Shown piece after piece: positions 1 through 9,173 of a stretch of 64,000 nt of DNA. This DNA comes from Rhizobiaceae bacterium MnEN-MB40S (lineage in GTDB: Bacteria > Pseudomonadota > Alphaproteobacteria > Rhizobiales > Rhizobiaceae). The position numbers were made by a program, and so were the translations under genes. Where the stretch lies: the NCBI GenBank assembly GCA_024343425.1, contig BRLC01000003.1:1-64000 (forward strand). Direction: 5' to 3'. The notes below the pieces were generated by a model. The model had not been told where the DNA came from, searched no databases, and saw nothing but the letters and a program-made list of their open reading frames with translations. Within the stretch, counting starts at the first letter, position 1. Each line of letters begins with the position of its first letter.

Positions 1-11
1 CCTTAATTTTA

Positions 12-88
12 TGGCGCGCTCGGGAAGATTCGAACTCCCGACCCCCAGATTCGTAGTCTGGTGCTCTATCCAGCTGAGCTACGAGCGC
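12..88 (-). tRNA. tRNA-Arg (anticodon ACG)
   Basis: Read on the minus strand this 77-nt stretch folds as a complete cloverleaf. The 7-bp acceptor stem GCGCTCG pairs with CGAGCGC, the D arm carries AGCTCAGCTGG, the anticodon stem CCAGA/TCTGG encloses the loop CTACGAA with anticodon ACG, and the T arm contains GTTCGAATC. The 3' CCA is encoded in the DNA. ACG becomes ICG after A34 deamination and reads CGU/CGC/CGA arginine codons. Confidence 0.97.
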
Positions 89-212
89 GCGTTGCGGGAC
101 GGTTTGCCGTCCGCGAGACGGCTACCTAATCCTTTCGTGACGGGAATGCAAGCGCCGCCAGACTAAAAAATTGTTCGCTACACACACCCTCAGAACTTCC
201 GATCCGCGCCGA

Positions 213-1757
213 TCAGTCACCTTTGCCTGCTGCGCCTGCCGGCGTGGCGGAAAGACGGGAAGCGCCGCCAACCGGCTGCTCGGGAAGGGTGATGCGGAAG
301 CGGGTTCCGGGCTCCGGTTTGTCGACGAGACGAATTGCGCCTCCATGCGCGCGCACCAACTCGTCGGAAATCGCAAGGCCAAGCCCTGTTCCACCGGCGC
401 GCGCTGATCCGTGAAACGCCTTGAACAGATTTTCAAGCGCCTTTGCCGGCATGCCCGGACCGGTGTCGTCGATATCGATGATCGCGTTGCACCCGTCGCG
501 GCGCGCCGACACCGTGATACGGCGAATGACCGACGGATCGCTGCTGTTTGACGCTTTCAGCGCCTCGAGCGCATTGCGGCAGATATTGTGGACGACGCGA
601 AACAGTTGTTCGCTGTCGGCGACGATCTCGAAACCATTCTCGACATCGTTTACGAACTCCACGGCGACGCTGTCGTCATGCGCCTTGTCTCCGGCGATCT
701 CGGGATCGATGATCAGCAGATCGCGCACGTCGGAAACCAGCATGTCGAGGCGCACCAGCCGCTTGTTCGGGTCAGCTTCGCGCGCCCGACCGTAATCGAG
801 AACGTCGCGCGTATAAGAGACGGCGCGATCAATCGCGCGCAACAGTTTGGGCGAAAAGCGCTTGACCACCGGATCGTCAACCTCCGTCAGGCGGTCCGAT
901 ATCAGTTGCGCGGAAGCCAGAATATTGCGCATATCATGATTGATCTTGGAGACGGCCAGACCAAGATTGGCCAGATGCTGCTGTTCCTTCAGGGTTTGCT
1001 GCAGGGTCTCCTGCATGCCGGCAAGATGCTTTTCGGCAATTCCCAGTTCGTCGCCAGACCGGCTGGGCTGGATGATTCTGGCCGGATTGTCCGGCTCGCG
1101 GGAAAACGCTTCCATGCTCGCCGTCATGCGCCGAATGGGGCGAATCATCATCGTGTTGATGGCGACAAACACCAGTCCCGCCGTCATGAAAGAAATGATC
1201 AGCGACAGCGCCAGGACATTGCGGCCGTAGATGAACATAGCGCGACGCAGCGGCGCCTCTTCCATGACCACATCGATGACCATGTCGGTTCCGCTCACCG
1301 GACCATACACACGGATAATACGGTCCTCACCCGAAAACAGAGTGGCGAAGGCGTCCCCGATCGCCGTCAGCGGGCCGGCTTCGGCAAGATCAAATTGCTG
1401 ATCGACCTCCGCAGGCATGTCGGAACTGGCGATAAGCCGGGACATGCCGCCGGTCTTGAGGGCGATCGACTTGGTGCCGGTCGCCATCAAGGCGCCGTCC
1501 TGGATCGGCCGCGGCAGATCCATATTCTCCCATCCCTCGATAACGATGCTGGCCCCCGCCGCCGTGCGCAACCGATCCTCCAGCCAGCGCACCCGCGTGT
1601 TGGCCACCGACGGCACGAAAATCAGAACTTCTGCGATCATCACAAAGAGAATTGTCAGCAGCAGCAGCTTGCTGGACAGGCTGTGACGCGGTTTCTCGCC
1701 ACTGCCTGTTCCGCGAACCTGCTTCTCACCGCTGAATTCCTGTCGTTGCATGTTCAT
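213..1757 (-). CDS. Membrane sensor histidine kinase with HAMP domain (orphan)
   Basis: A 514-residue inner-membrane two-component sensor. Two membrane segments (about residues 31-49 and 181-203) flank a periplasmic sensor region of roughly 130 residues. A HAMP linker follows (about 200-255), then a dimerisation/phospho-acceptor helix with the H-box NHDMRN (His274), and a HATPase domain with N-box NICRNALEAL (Asn395), G1 box DTGPGMP (431-437) and G2 box GGTGLGLA (455-462). All catalytic boxes look intact. The start is an ATG, with a second ATG two codons later. No response regulator lies next to it inside the window, so its partner and signal are unknown; the gene 3' of it is tRNA-Arg. Confidence 0.9.
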   Translation of the reverse strand: MNMQRQEFSGEKQVRGTGSGEKPRHSLSSKLLLLTILFVMIAEVLIFVPSVANTRVRWLEDRLRTAAGASIVIEGWENMDLPRPIQDGALMATGTKSIALKTGGMSRLIASSDMPAEVDQQFDLAEAGPLTAIGDAFATLFSGEDRIIRVYGPVSGTDMVIDVVMEEAPLRRAMFIYGRNVLALSLIISFMTAGLVFVAINTMMIRPIRRMTASMEAFSREPDNPARIIQPSRSGDELGIAEKHLAGMQETLQQTLKEQQHLANLGLAVSKINHDMRNILASAQLISDRLTEVDDPVVKRFSPKLLRAIDRAVSYTRDVLDYGRAREADPNKRLVRLDMLVSDVRDLLIIDPEIAGDKAHDDSVAVEFVNDVENGFEIVADSEQLFRVVHNICRNALEALKASNSSDPSVIRRITVSARRDGCNAIIDIDDTGPGMPAKALENLFKAFHGSARAGGTGLGLAISDELVRAHGGAIRLVDKPEPGTRFRITLPEQPVGGASRLSATPAGAAGKGD

Positions 1758-1820
1758 GACTGAAGCTGTTCGTTCAATACTTACAGCGGTATAGACCTTT
1801 TCGGCGAATGACGAAACCAG

Positions 1821-3248
1821 CTAACCGAAGCGGCGCAGAAAACGGATGATCCGGCGCACCAGCGGCTTGCGCGTAAGCGGCAGGTAGCTTGCCACGATCG
1901 CCCGCCGGCCGATCTCGCTCATGGTGGGATAAGGAGGAATGTAGTCGCGGCCATCGCCAAGTTTCATTTTTCGGCTGACGGCCAGCGTCCAGAGATTGAT
2001 CATCTCGCCGGCGCCGGCGCCAACGATCGATACACCGACGATGCGACTACCGGAATCGACGATGAGCTTGATATGCCCGTCGGTCAGGCCTTCGGCCTGG
2101 GCGCGGTCGTTCTCTGCATAGGGCCAGCGCAGCACCCGGATCGATTTGTTCACCGCCCGCGCCTGCTCCTCTGTAAGGCCGACATGGGCAAGCTCCGGAT
2201 CGGTAAAGGTCACGCGCGGAATGATCGATGCGTCTTCCCTCGCCGGCGTCCTGAACAGGATCTGCTTGATGACGAGGCTCGCATGATAGCTTGCGACATG
2301 GGTGAACTGCAGGCCGCCTGCGACGTCTCCGATCGCGAAGACGCGGCGGTTTGATGTCTTGAGGTTCCGCCCGACCTTGATTCCTTTTGCATCATATCGC
2401 ACGCCTGCCTCGTCAAGCCCGAGATCGTCGACACCCGCAGCCCGGCCTGTGGCGACAAGAAGATGGCTGCCATCAATCGTGCGGAGTCCCTCGCCAGTCT
2501 CCACGGCGAGCCGGACGCCAGTTCTCCCACGCTTCTTGACTTCAGACACAGTAGCGCCCTCGACAATCTCCACGCCCTCTGCGCGCATCCGGTCGAGCAC
2601 GATTGCGCCCAACTCAGGGTCTTCCTTGCCGAGCGCTCTGGCCGCTTCCAGCACTGTGACCTGCGAGCCAAGGCGTTGATAGGCCTGGGCCAGTTCAAGA
2701 CCGATCGGTCCGCCGCCAATGATGACGAGCCTCCGCATTGGCGCTGTTCTATCGAAAATCGTCTCGTTCGTGAGATAGTCGACGTCCTCAAGTCCGGGAA
2801 TAGGCGGAATTGCCGGCTTCGAACCTGTCGCCACGACGAAGCGGCGCGCGCGGATTTCATAATTGGCGGCAACCACCGTGTCGGGACCGGTAAACCGGCC
2901 GTGGGCGCGGATGACCTTGACGCCGAGCGCCGTGAAGCGTTCTTCGGAATCGTTCGGCGCAATGGCCGAGATCGCTCTTTCAATGTGAGCGCGAACTTGT
3001 CTAAAGTCGATATTCGCCTCAACCGCTTTTACCCCGTAAGCCGGCGCCGCCGCGATCGCGTGGGCGTGTTTGGCCGCAGCGATCAGCGCCTTGGAGGGAA
3101 CGCAGCCATAATTCAGGCAGTCGCCTCCCATCTTGCCCGCCTCGATCAGTACAACATTGACACCGAAGGCGGCGGCGGCGGCGGCCACGGTCAATCCGCC
3201 CGAACCGGCGCCGATGACGCAGATGTCAGGACGGAGTATCTCGGTCAT
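1821..3248 (-). CDS. FAD-dependent pyridine nucleotide-disulfide oxidoreductase (MerA-like)
   Basis: A 475-residue flavoprotein of the dihydrolipoamide dehydrogenase/mercuric reductase family. The N-terminal FAD-binding GAGSGG (13-18) is followed by the redox-active disulfide in GGDCLNYGCVPSK (Cys44, Cys49). A central NAD(P)-binding Rossmann motif (IIGGGPIGLE) and the second FAD motif (AIGDVAGG) are present. The C-terminal dimer interface carries PYPTMSE where dihydrolipoamide dehydrogenase has a catalytic AHPT, so Tyr440 replaces the usual His. This argues against lipoamide or glutathione reduction and resembles MerA-type enzymes. It lacks the N-terminal HMA domain and C-terminal Cys pair of true mercuric reductase. 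It lies 42 nt downstream of a TVP38 membrane protein gene, a frequent pairing. The physiological substrate is unknown. Confidence 0.85.
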   Translation of the reverse strand: MTEILRPDICVIGAGSGGLTVAAAAAAFGVNVVLIEAGKMGGDCLNYGCVPSKALIAAAKHAHAIAAAPAYGVKAVEANIDFRQVRAHIERAISAIAPNDSEERFTALGVKVIRAHGRFTGPDTVVAANYEIRARRFVVATGSKPAIPPIPGLEDVDYLTNETIFDRTAPMRRLVIIGGGPIGLELAQAYQRLGSQVTVLEAARALGKEDPELGAIVLDRMRAEGVEIVEGATVSEVKKRGRTGVRLAVETGEGLRTIDGSHLLVATGRAAGVDDLGLDEAGVRYDAKGIKVGRNLKTSNRRVFAIGDVAGGLQFTHVASYHASLVIKQILFRTPAREDASIIPRVTFTDPELAHVGLTEEQARAVNKSIRVLRWPYAENDRAQAEGLTDGHIKLIVDSGSRIVGVSIVGAGAGEMINLWTLAVSRKMKLGDGRDYIPPYPTMSEIGRRAIVASYLPLTRKPLVRRIIRFLRRFG

Positions 3249-3290
3249 CGAACAATCCTCGAATACAATGAAAGCGGTCGGCTGACGGAG

Positions 3291-4070
3291 TCAGGATGAC
3301 CCGTCGTTCTTGCGCCAGTACTTCTTCACAGCAAGCGGTATAGCCGCAATAACGGCCAATGCGAAGAAGGCGATGGTCAGTTCCGGAGTCACGATGTCGG
3401 ACAGGGAGAGGGTCTCGCCGGCCGCGGCGGCCGAAACGATAACGCTGTCGAGCCCCTCGCCGAGATAGGCGTAGGCGAAAGTGCCGGGCAGGATGCCAAT
3501 CAGCGTCGCAAGCACATAAGTGCGCAGGCTTACGTTGAAAAAGGCCGGAGCAATGTTGACCGCAAAAAAAGGAAAGATCGGCGCGAGGCGCAGCACGAGG
3601 AGGTATCCGAAGGCATCCTCCTGAAAATTGTCCGCGGCGCGGCTTACCGCCGGACCGGCTTTCTTCTTCAAAAGATCGCCAAGCGCCGACTTCGCCGCAA
3701 GGAAAAGAATTGTCGCGCCAATGGTTGCGGCGACAGCGGTCAAAACACCACCCCAAAACCAACCGAACAGGAACCCGCCGAGGATCGTCAGGAGGGACGC
3801 CGCCGGAAAGGCGAATGCGACCGCCGCGGTATAGACAATGAAATAGATAAGGGAGGCCATGGAGACATGGTCGCCAACATAGGATTTCAGATATTCGCGA
3901 TTGTCGACGATCGCCTCCAGAGAGAGAATACGGTGCAGGCCGAGCAAATAGCCGAGCAACAATCCTCCCAATATAACCAGAACCGGGAGGAACCGACGCG
4001 CGAAAAGCCGGAAACCAGAGCGATTCTCCGTCTTTCCGTCCAGTTCGCCGTCGTGCTCCGTCACCGTCAT
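3291..4070 (-). CDS. TVP38/TMEM64 (DedA-like) family membrane protein
   Basis: A 259-residue polytopic inner-membrane protein of the VTT/SNARE-associated family. It has a short charged cytoplasmic N terminus, a hydrophobic segment at LPVLVILGGLLLGYLLGLH, the re-entrant-loop signature around FAFPAASLLTILGGFLFGWFWG and RLAPIFPFFAVN, and a final helix before a Lys-rich tail. The ATG at 4070 is preferred over an in-frame GTG at 4112 because an AGGA lies just upstream and homologues start at a short hydrophilic leader. It is transcribed ahead of the MerA-like oxidoreductase. Family members are proposed lipid scramblases or transporters; a specific role here is inference. Confidence 0.85.
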   Translation of the reverse strand: MTVTEHDGELDGKTENRSGFRLFARRFLPVLVILGGLLLGYLLGLHRILSLEAIVDNREYLKSYVGDHVSMASLIYFIVYTAAVAFAFPAASLLTILGGFLFGWFWGGVLTAVAATIGATILFLAAKSALGDLLKKKAGPAVSRAADNFQEDAFGYLLVLRLAPIFPFFAVNIAPAFFNVSLRTYVLATLIGILPGTFAYAYLGEGLDSVIVSAAAAGETLSLSDIVTPELTIAFFALAVIAAIPLAVKKYWRKNDGSS

Positions 4071-4416
4071 TTCCAATCCTGTACTCCGATGCCTGTTCGT
4101 GGCCGCGTCCACTCTGACCCGAATCTAGGAGTTCCCATTCGGCCGGGCCAGTGACATCCTTCGCCGATTGCAAAACGTCTGCGTGATCACGGCGCCGAAC
4201 AGCCTCACAATGGCGTGAAGCGCGGCGCCGACCGGCGATCATGCGGCAATCCTGCGCAATTGACTCGCCTGTGTCGAGTGCGTATAAGCCGCGCACGTTC
4301 GGGTTCAAACATTCCGGCGGCGCGATTTTGCGCGCAACGACCGGGTCCGGACACAATCGCAACGCTGCTGTTTTTAACAGACCCAAGAAGGGCCGCACAC
4401 CGCGGTATTGAAATAA
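4071..4416. other. Divergent intergenic region upstream of rpmH
   Basis: About 346 bases without a gene separate the minus-strand TVP38 gene from rpmH. The region holds the strong plus-strand promoter at 4260-4288 and a 5' leader of roughly 120 nt before rpmH. No DnaA-box cluster or replication-origin structure was recognised. Confidence 0.6.
4260..4288 (+). promoter_or_regulatory. Sigma-70-type promoter of the rpmH-rnpA-yidC operon
   Basis: A TTGACT -35 box (4260-4265), a 17-bp spacer and a TATAAG -10 box (4283-4288) make a near-consensus housekeeping promoter about 130 bp upstream of rpmH. It is the only good match in the intergenic region in this orientation. Confidence 0.7.
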
Positions 4417-4554
4417 ATGACGAAGCGTACCTATCAACCCTCGAAACTCGTGCGCAAGCGCCGGCACGGATTCCGCGCCCGCCTCGCAACAAAGGGCGGC
4501 CGCAAGGTTCTCGCCAATCGCCGAGCTCGCGGGCGCAAGCGCCTGTCGGCGTAA
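4417..4554 (+). CDS. rpmH: 50S ribosomal protein L34
   Basis: A 45-codon gene encoding the very basic L34, beginning [10 protein letters not shown] and ending RGRKRLSA. The conserved core [18 protein letters not shown] is diagnostic. It is the first gene of the rpmH-rnpA-yidC-engB order found across bacteria. The rnpA start lies 47 nt after its stop. The second-position Thr makes it one residue longer than the usual 44. Confidence 0.97.
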   Translation: MTKRTYQPSKLVRKRRHGFRARLATKGGRKVLANRRARGRKRLSA

Positions 4555-4601
4555 GCTCCAACCCTGCCTGGTCCACTCAGCCAAAGGCCGAAGAAGGGTC
4601 C

Positions 4602-5003
4602 ATGTCGCCGCACAGGCAACCGCCAGAACTCGGACGATTGAAGAAACGATCCGACTTTCTTGCCGTTCGCAAGGGCGATCGACGAAAGGGTCCCTTTTTC
4701 GTTCTGGAAGTGCTCGACCGGGAAAGGCCGGACGAGGCCGCCCGCATTGGCTACACGGTGACAAAGCGCCAAGGAAACGCCGTAGAACGCAACCGGATCA
4801 GGCGCAGGCTCAGGGAAGCCGTTCGTCTGTCCGCGGCGTTTGATATGAAGCCAGGCCATGACTATGTGGTGGTAGCGCGAAGGGACGCGCTCGATGCGCC
4901 GTTCGGCGCATTGACTGAATCGCTCTGCCAGCGAATTGCACGCAGCAGCAGACCGAAAGACACGCGCGGCGGCCAGAGGCAGCCCGGACACAGGAACGCC
5001 TAA
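4602..5003 (+). CDS. rnpA: Ribonuclease P protein component
   Basis: A 133-residue basic protein that binds the RNase P RNA and helps it remove 5' leaders from pre-tRNAs. The family signature [13 protein letters not shown] is present, preceded by the N-terminal [14 protein letters not shown] strand. The reading frame is open far upstream through rpmH, but the ATG at 4602 gives the normal length and leaves rpmH intact. The stop codon overlaps the yidC start by one base (TAATG), so the two are translationally coupled. Confidence 0.96.
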   Translation: MSPHRQPPELGRLKKRSDFLAVRKGDRRKGPFFVLEVLDRERPDEAARIGYTVTKRQGNAVERNRIRRRLREAVRLSAAFDMKPGHDYVVVARRDALDAPFGALTESLCQRIARSSRPKDTRGGQRQPGHRNA

Positions 5004-6808
5004 TGGAAAACAACCGCAACTACATCGTGGCGATCGTCCTCTCGCTGGCGATCCTGATCGGCTGGCAGTTTTTTTTCGTTCAGCCGCGCATCGAGCAGGA
5101 GCGTGCGGCTCAGCAGCAGCAAGCCGAAATGCAGGCGAACGCGCCGGCGGCAGAGGGGCAGAATCAGTCCGATCTGCCTGCAGCGACATCCCAGGGCAGC
5201 GTTCCGGGAACCGAAAGCCCGTCAGGCGGCGCGACGATGTCGCGGGACGCTTCGCTTTCACAGACTGACCGCGTGAACATTGACACCCCGGATCTCACCG
5301 GCTCGATCAATCTGAAGGGCGCGCGCTTCGACGATCTGAAGCTGAAAAACTATCATCTCACTGTCGATCCATCGAGCCCGATCATCGAGCTTCTGTCTCC
5401 AGCCAATCTGGACAACGGGTATATCGCCGAGTTCGGCTTCGTCGGAAACGAGGCAAGCGGACCGGTTCCCGGTCCTGACACGATCTGGTCAACCGAAAGC
5501 GGAACACTCGCACCGGATTCCCCCGTCGTGCTTACCTGGGTCAATGACAAGGGCGTTGAATTCACCCGTACGATCGCCGTCGACGAGCATTATCTGTTCA
5601 CGATCGAAGACAGCGTCGCCAATACGGGCGATGCAGCCGTTTCAGTGTCGCCATATGGGCGCGTGACGCGGTTCGAAAAGCCGGACCTTACGGGCATCTG
5701 GATTCTGCATGAGGGTCTGAAAGGCTATATCGGCGAAGACGGTCTTCAGGAAATCGACTATGACGATGTCGCGGAGGCCAGCACGATCACGCCGGCGAAG
5801 GCGACGACCGGTTGGCTCGGTTTCGCCGACAAATACTGGGCGACCGCCATGGTTCCGGCCCAGGGCAGGGAGTTTCAGTCGCGTTTCACCTATCGTGACG
5901 ACGGCGGCGTGCGCTACCAGGCGGATTTCCTTTCCGATCCCATCACGATCCAGCCCGGTGAAACGCAGTCGACTGAACAATTGCTTTTTGCCGGTGCGAA
6001 GGAAGTGCCTGTCATCGACAGCTACCAGGAAGCCTACAACATCACCCATTTTGATCTGATGATCGACTGGGGCTGGTTTTTCTTCCTGACCAAGCCGATG
6101 TTCTTCGTGCTCGACTACTTCTACAAGATGTTCGGCAATTTCGGCATCTCGATCCTGCTGACGACCGTCCTCGTAAAGCTCATCTTCTTCCCGCTCGCCA
6201 ACAAGTCCTACAAGTCGATGGCGGCGATGAAGAAGTTCCAGCCAAAGATTGAGGAACTCAAACAGAAATTCGGAGACGACCGTCAGGGCATGCAAAAAGC
6301 CATGATGGAGCTCTACCGCAAGGAAAAGATTAATCCGGTCGCCGGCTGCTGGCCGATGCTGCTGCAGATTCCGGTGTTCTTCGCGCTCTACAAGGTGCTC
6401 TATATCACCATCGAGATGCGCCACGCGCCGTTCTTCGGATGGATTCAGGACCTTTCTGCTCCGGACCCGACCTCCATCTTCAACCTGTTCGGCCTTCTGC
6501 CCTTCGATCCGCCTGCGATGCTGATGATCGGGATATGGCCGCTGATCATGGGCTTCACCATGTTCCTGCAGATGCGCATGAACCCGACGCCGCCCGATCC
6601 GACCCAGGCGATGATTTTCAACTGGATGCCCGTGGTGTTCACGTTCATGCTCGCCACCTTCCCGGCCGGCCTCGTCATCTACTGGGCCTGGAACAACACG
6701 CTGACGATCCTGCAACAGGGCTTGATCATGAAGCGGCAGGGCGTGGATATTCCGCTGTGGAGCAACCTGACGGGACTTTTCCGGCGAAAACCGAAGGCCG
6801 CGGAATAG
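5003..6808 (+). CDS. yidC: Membrane protein insertase YidC
   Basis: A 601-residue Oxa1/Alb3/YidC insertase that inserts and folds inner-membrane proteins with or without SecYEG. An N-terminal membrane anchor (about 7-25, LSLAILIGWQFFFVQ) is followed by a Gln/Ala-rich linker, the large periplasmic P1 domain (about 90-350) and the five-helix core starting near GWFFFLTKPMFFVLDYF. The core contains the cytoplasmic coiled region FQPKIEELKQKFGDD and the NPVAGCWPMLLQIPVFFALY helix. The C terminus is basic. Position directly after rnpA is canonical, and length is normal for proteobacteria. Confidence 0.98.
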   Translation: MENNRNYIVAIVLSLAILIGWQFFFVQPRIEQERAAQQQQAEMQANAPAAEGQNQSDLPAATSQGSVPGTESPSGGATMSRDASLSQTDRVNIDTPDLTGSINLKGARFDDLKLKNYHLTVDPSSPIIELLSPANLDNGYIAEFGFVGNEASGPVPGPDTIWSTESGTLAPDSPVVLTWVNDKGVEFTRTIAVDEHYLFTIEDSVANTGDAAVSVSPYGRVTRFEKPDLTGIWILHEGLKGYIGEDGLQEIDYDDVAEASTITPAKATTGWLGFADKYWATAMVPAQGREFQSRFTYRDDGGVRYQADFLSDPITIQPGETQSTEQLLFAGAKEVPVIDSYQEAYNITHFDLMIDWGWFFFLTKPMFFVLDYFYKMFGNFGISILLTTVLVKLIFFPLANKSYKSMAAMKKFQPKIEELKQKFGDDRQGMQKAMMELYRKEKINPVAGCWPMLLQIPVFFALYKVLYITIEMRHAPFFGWIQDLSAPDPTSIFNLFGLLPFDPPAMLMIGIWPLIMGFTMFLQMRMNPTPPDPTQAMIFNWMPVVFTFMLATFPAGLVIYWAWNNTLTILQQGLIMKRQGVDIPLWSNLTGLFRRKPKAAE

Positions 6809-6823
6809 CGGCCTGATCCTGCG

Positions 6824-7477
6824 ATGGACCACGACGCCGACACCTCGGAAAAGTCCCCGTTTTCGCGCCCTTGGACATTCATCAGGGGCGTGCCGGCGAT
6901 GAAATTTCTGCCGCCGGAGGGCCCGCCTGAAGTGGCCTTCGCCGGGCGTTCCAACGTTGGCAAATCCTCGCTGATCAACGCCCTCGTCCGGCAAAAGGGC
7001 CTGGCTCGCACGTCCAACACGCCGGGTCGCACGCAAGAACTGAACTATTTCGTTCCGGACGGATATTCCGGAGAGGCTGGCGACCTGCCACCGATTGCGC
7101 TGGTAGACATGCCTGGATACGGCTTCGCCAAGGCGCCGAAATCACAGGTCGACCAATGGACGCGTCTCGTCTTCGATTATCTGCGCGGCAGAGCGACGCT
7201 GAAACGTGCTTTCGTGCTGATCGACGCGCGCCACGGAATCAAGAAGAACGACGAAGACGTGTTCGACCTGATGGACAAGGCGGCTGTCTCCTACCAGATC
7301 GTGCTGACCAAGACCGACAAGATCAAGTCTGCCGGACTTCCCCGTCTGGTGGGGGAAACCACAGCCAGGCTGGCGAAGCGGCCGGCCGCTTTTCCACAGG
7401 TTCTCGCCACCTCCTCGGAGAAGGCTGCGGGCCTGGAGGAATTGCGGGACGCCATCCTCTTTGCCGCAAGAGCTTGA
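6824..7477 (+). CDS. engB: Ribosome biogenesis GTP-binding protein EngB (YsxC/YihA)
   Basis: A 217-residue TRAFAC GTPase needed for late 50S subunit assembly. The G1 P-loop GRSNVGKSS (41-49), the switch region TSNTPGRTQ, the G3 motif DMPGYGFAK and the G4 motif TKTDK are all present. It starts 15 nt after the yidC stop and closes the rpmH-rnpA-yidC-engB block. In related genomes argB normally follows directly; here about 8.6 kb of other genes intervene. Confidence 0.96.
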   Translation: MDHDADTSEKSPFSRPWTFIRGVPAMKFLPPEGPPEVAFAGRSNVGKSSLINALVRQKGLARTSNTPGRTQELNYFVPDGYSGEAGDLPPIALVDMPGYGFAKAPKSQVDQWTRLVFDYLRGRATLKRAFVLIDARHGIKKNDEDVFDLMDKAAVSYQIVLTKTDKIKSAGLPRLVGETTARLAKRPAAFPQVLATSSEKAAGLEELRDAILFAARA

Positions 7478-7545
7478 TAAGCTGCGACATTATCAATTAA
7501 CTGTCTGGATGGCCCGCACATGGCGGCGCATGGGAGAATTGATTC

Positions 7546-8310
7546 ATGACAGGAGACGGCAAGCACGAGCCTCAACAAGTGGCGATGGCCTGGGCCGTGC
7601 ATGCGCTGACGGCGTCCGGCATTGTGCTCGGTTTCCTGGCTCTGGTCGCGATCCTCAATAACGACAAGACAGCCGTCTTCATGTGGCTGGGTCTCGCACT
7701 GTTCGTTGACGGCATTGACGGGACAATCGCGCGAAAACTGCATGTGCGCGACGTCACGCCCCAATTCGACGGGACAACCCTCGACAACGTGATCGATTAT
7801 TTCAACTACGTCGCCGTTCCGGCCATGATGGTCTACTGGTTCGGCCTCGTTCCGGACGGATGGGCGACCATATCGGCCGCCGCGATCATGGCCGTATCGC
7901 TCTATACTTTCGCCAATACGGCAATCAAAACATCAGACTACTATTTCTCGGGCTTTCCGGCGCTGTGGAATGTCGTCGTGCTCTATTTTCACATTCTCCA
8001 GACCAGTCCGACGACCAATCTCGTTGTGATTGTCATATTGTGCGTGCTGACTTTCATTCCGCTGAAATATGTTCACCCGTTCCGCGTCACCGAATGGCGA
8101 AGCGTCACCGTGCCGGTGACTGTGTTGTGGGCGGCGACAACGCTTCGGCTGGTGCTTATACCCCCGGAAGGGTCGAAGATACCGGACGCCTCTTCGGTTA
8201 TCTTCTGGCTGTGGATCCTGTCGACGGTCTATTTCGCGGCGTTGTCGATCTGGCGTTCGCTGAGGCCGGAGCTCGACAAGAATCCACCAGGCTCAGACAC
8301 CGAGCTCTAG
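7546..8310 (+). CDS. pcs: Phosphatidylcholine synthase (CDP-diacylglycerol-choline O-phosphatidyltransferase)
   Basis: A 254-residue integral membrane enzyme condensing CDP-diacylglycerol with choline to give phosphatidylcholine and CMP. The CDP-alcohol phosphotransferase motif is present in the extended form seen in Pcs enzymes: Asp58-Gly59, Ala62-Arg63, then a 12-residue spacer, Gly76, Asp80 and Asp84. About seven further hydrophobic helices follow, including FWLWILSTVYFAALSIW near the end. The ATG at 7546 follows a GGGAGAA ribosome-binding site. Its TAG stop overlaps the convergent GntR gene's stop in the 4-bp palindrome CTAG. Confidence 0.95.
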   Translation: MTGDGKHEPQQVAMAWAVHALTASGIVLGFLALVAILNNDKTAVFMWLGLALFVDGIDGTIARKLHVRDVTPQFDGTTLDNVIDYFNYVAVPAMMVYWFGLVPDGWATISAAAIMAVSLYTFANTAIKTSDYYFSGFPALWNVVVLYFHILQTSPTTNLVVIVILCVLTFIPLKYVHPFRVTEWRSVTVPVTVLWAATTLRLVLIPPEGSKIPDASSVIFWLWILSTVYFAALSIWRSLRPELDKNPPGSDTEL

Positions 8311-9134
8311 CCGACGGCCCCTTCGCCACTGAGCGACATGTCCAGCAGGAAGCGCGATTTCGGAATAAAGGCCTCCTGAAAGGAATAGGCTCCGTCGTGC
8401 GACTGGGCGATCAATGTGAGGACCAAGCATTGATCCCCCGGTGAAACACCGATGATCGACTGAACCGAAGGCTCCGGCTCCGTCAGCGAAACGCGCTGGG
8501 TCACCTTGAGGGTTGGCCGATCGAACTGCGATGAGAAAATCTGCTTGAGGTTGACGTTGTCGAACACTGAAGGCTCAATCCTCATAAGCGCGCTGAAGTG
8601 GGTGGCGCCGAGATACATTCGGCTGAAACAGGCGAATTCTCCCGCTACGTCGATTCGACGTTCGATCTCCACGAAGCCGAGCTGATCCCGGCCCAGGATC
8701 ACTTCCGCCGCCTCGTTCATGACAGTGCGACGACCGATCAGTTTTGAAAACACCGGTGCAAAATCGCCTGTCTGAGGATCGAAGAATCGATAATGCCAGA
8801 GTTCCGTCATGCGCCGGCGCGGCGCAGAAACATAGGTTCCGTGCCCCTGGTGGCGCTCGATATAGCCATCAAGCCGCAATGCGTTCAACGATTTCTGCAC
8901 GGTCCCGAGGCTCACATTGAGCGCGCGCGCCAGCCATTGTTCGGGCGGCAATTGCGCATCAACGGACAGGTCGCTGTTTACGATCAGTTTCGACAGGCAT
9001 TTCTTAAGCCTGAGATACACTGGAACGCCGTCCTCGGGAGACGACAGATAGGCGTTGACGATCAGGCGACCGGCCGCATCCCACTTGCGCTCCGGGCCGG
9101 TTTCATTTGGTTCGCCTGTCATCAGCTTATTCAT
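8307..9134 (-). CDS. GntR-family transcriptional regulator (HutC/UTRA type)
   Basis: A 275-residue regulator. An N-terminal winged helix (about 30-100) contains LPPEQWLARALNVSLGTVQ and the wing RHQGHGTYVS. A C-terminal UTRA ligand-binding domain (about 115-265) follows, with ERRIDVAGEFACFSRMYLG as its typical core. The ATG at 9134 is preceded by AGGAGG; the frame continues upstream only to a TTG. It is divergent from the TRAP operon and shares a 168-bp promoter region containing a tandem palindrome, so it probably controls that operon in response to the transported substrate or a metabolite of it (inference). Confidence 0.9.
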   Translation of the reverse strand: MNKLMTGEPNETGPERKWDAAGRLIVNAYLSSPEDGVPVYLRLKKCLSKLIVNSDLSVDAQLPPEQWLARALNVSLGTVQKSLNALRLDGYIERHQGHGTYVSAPRRRMTELWHYRFFDPQTGDFAPVFSKLIGRRTVMNEAAEVILGRDQLGFVEIERRIDVAGEFACFSRMYLGATHFSALMRIEPSVFDNVNLKQIFSSQFDRPTLKVTQRVSLTEPEPSVQSIIGVSPGDQCLVLTLIAQSHDGAYSFQEAFIPKSRFLLDMSLSGEGAVG

Positions 9135-9173
9135 GTCACCAGTTTCCTCCTGAATTCCAGTCTCTTTGCACAA

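Noticed and set aside
1821-3248. True mercuric reductase (merA) and mercury resistance locus.
   Set aside because: No N-terminal HMA domain, no C-terminal vicinal Cys pair, and no merR, merT or merP nearby.
3226-4764. A 512-codon minus-strand ORF spanning rpmH and rnpA.
   Set aside because: It is antisense to rpmH and rnpA and out of frame with the TVP38 gene, has an Arg/Cys-rich composition and no recognisable domain.
5642-7036. A 464-codon minus-strand ORF antisense to yidC and engB.
   Set aside because: Arg/His/Glu-rich shadow of GC-rich coding DNA; yidC and engB on the other strand are unambiguous.
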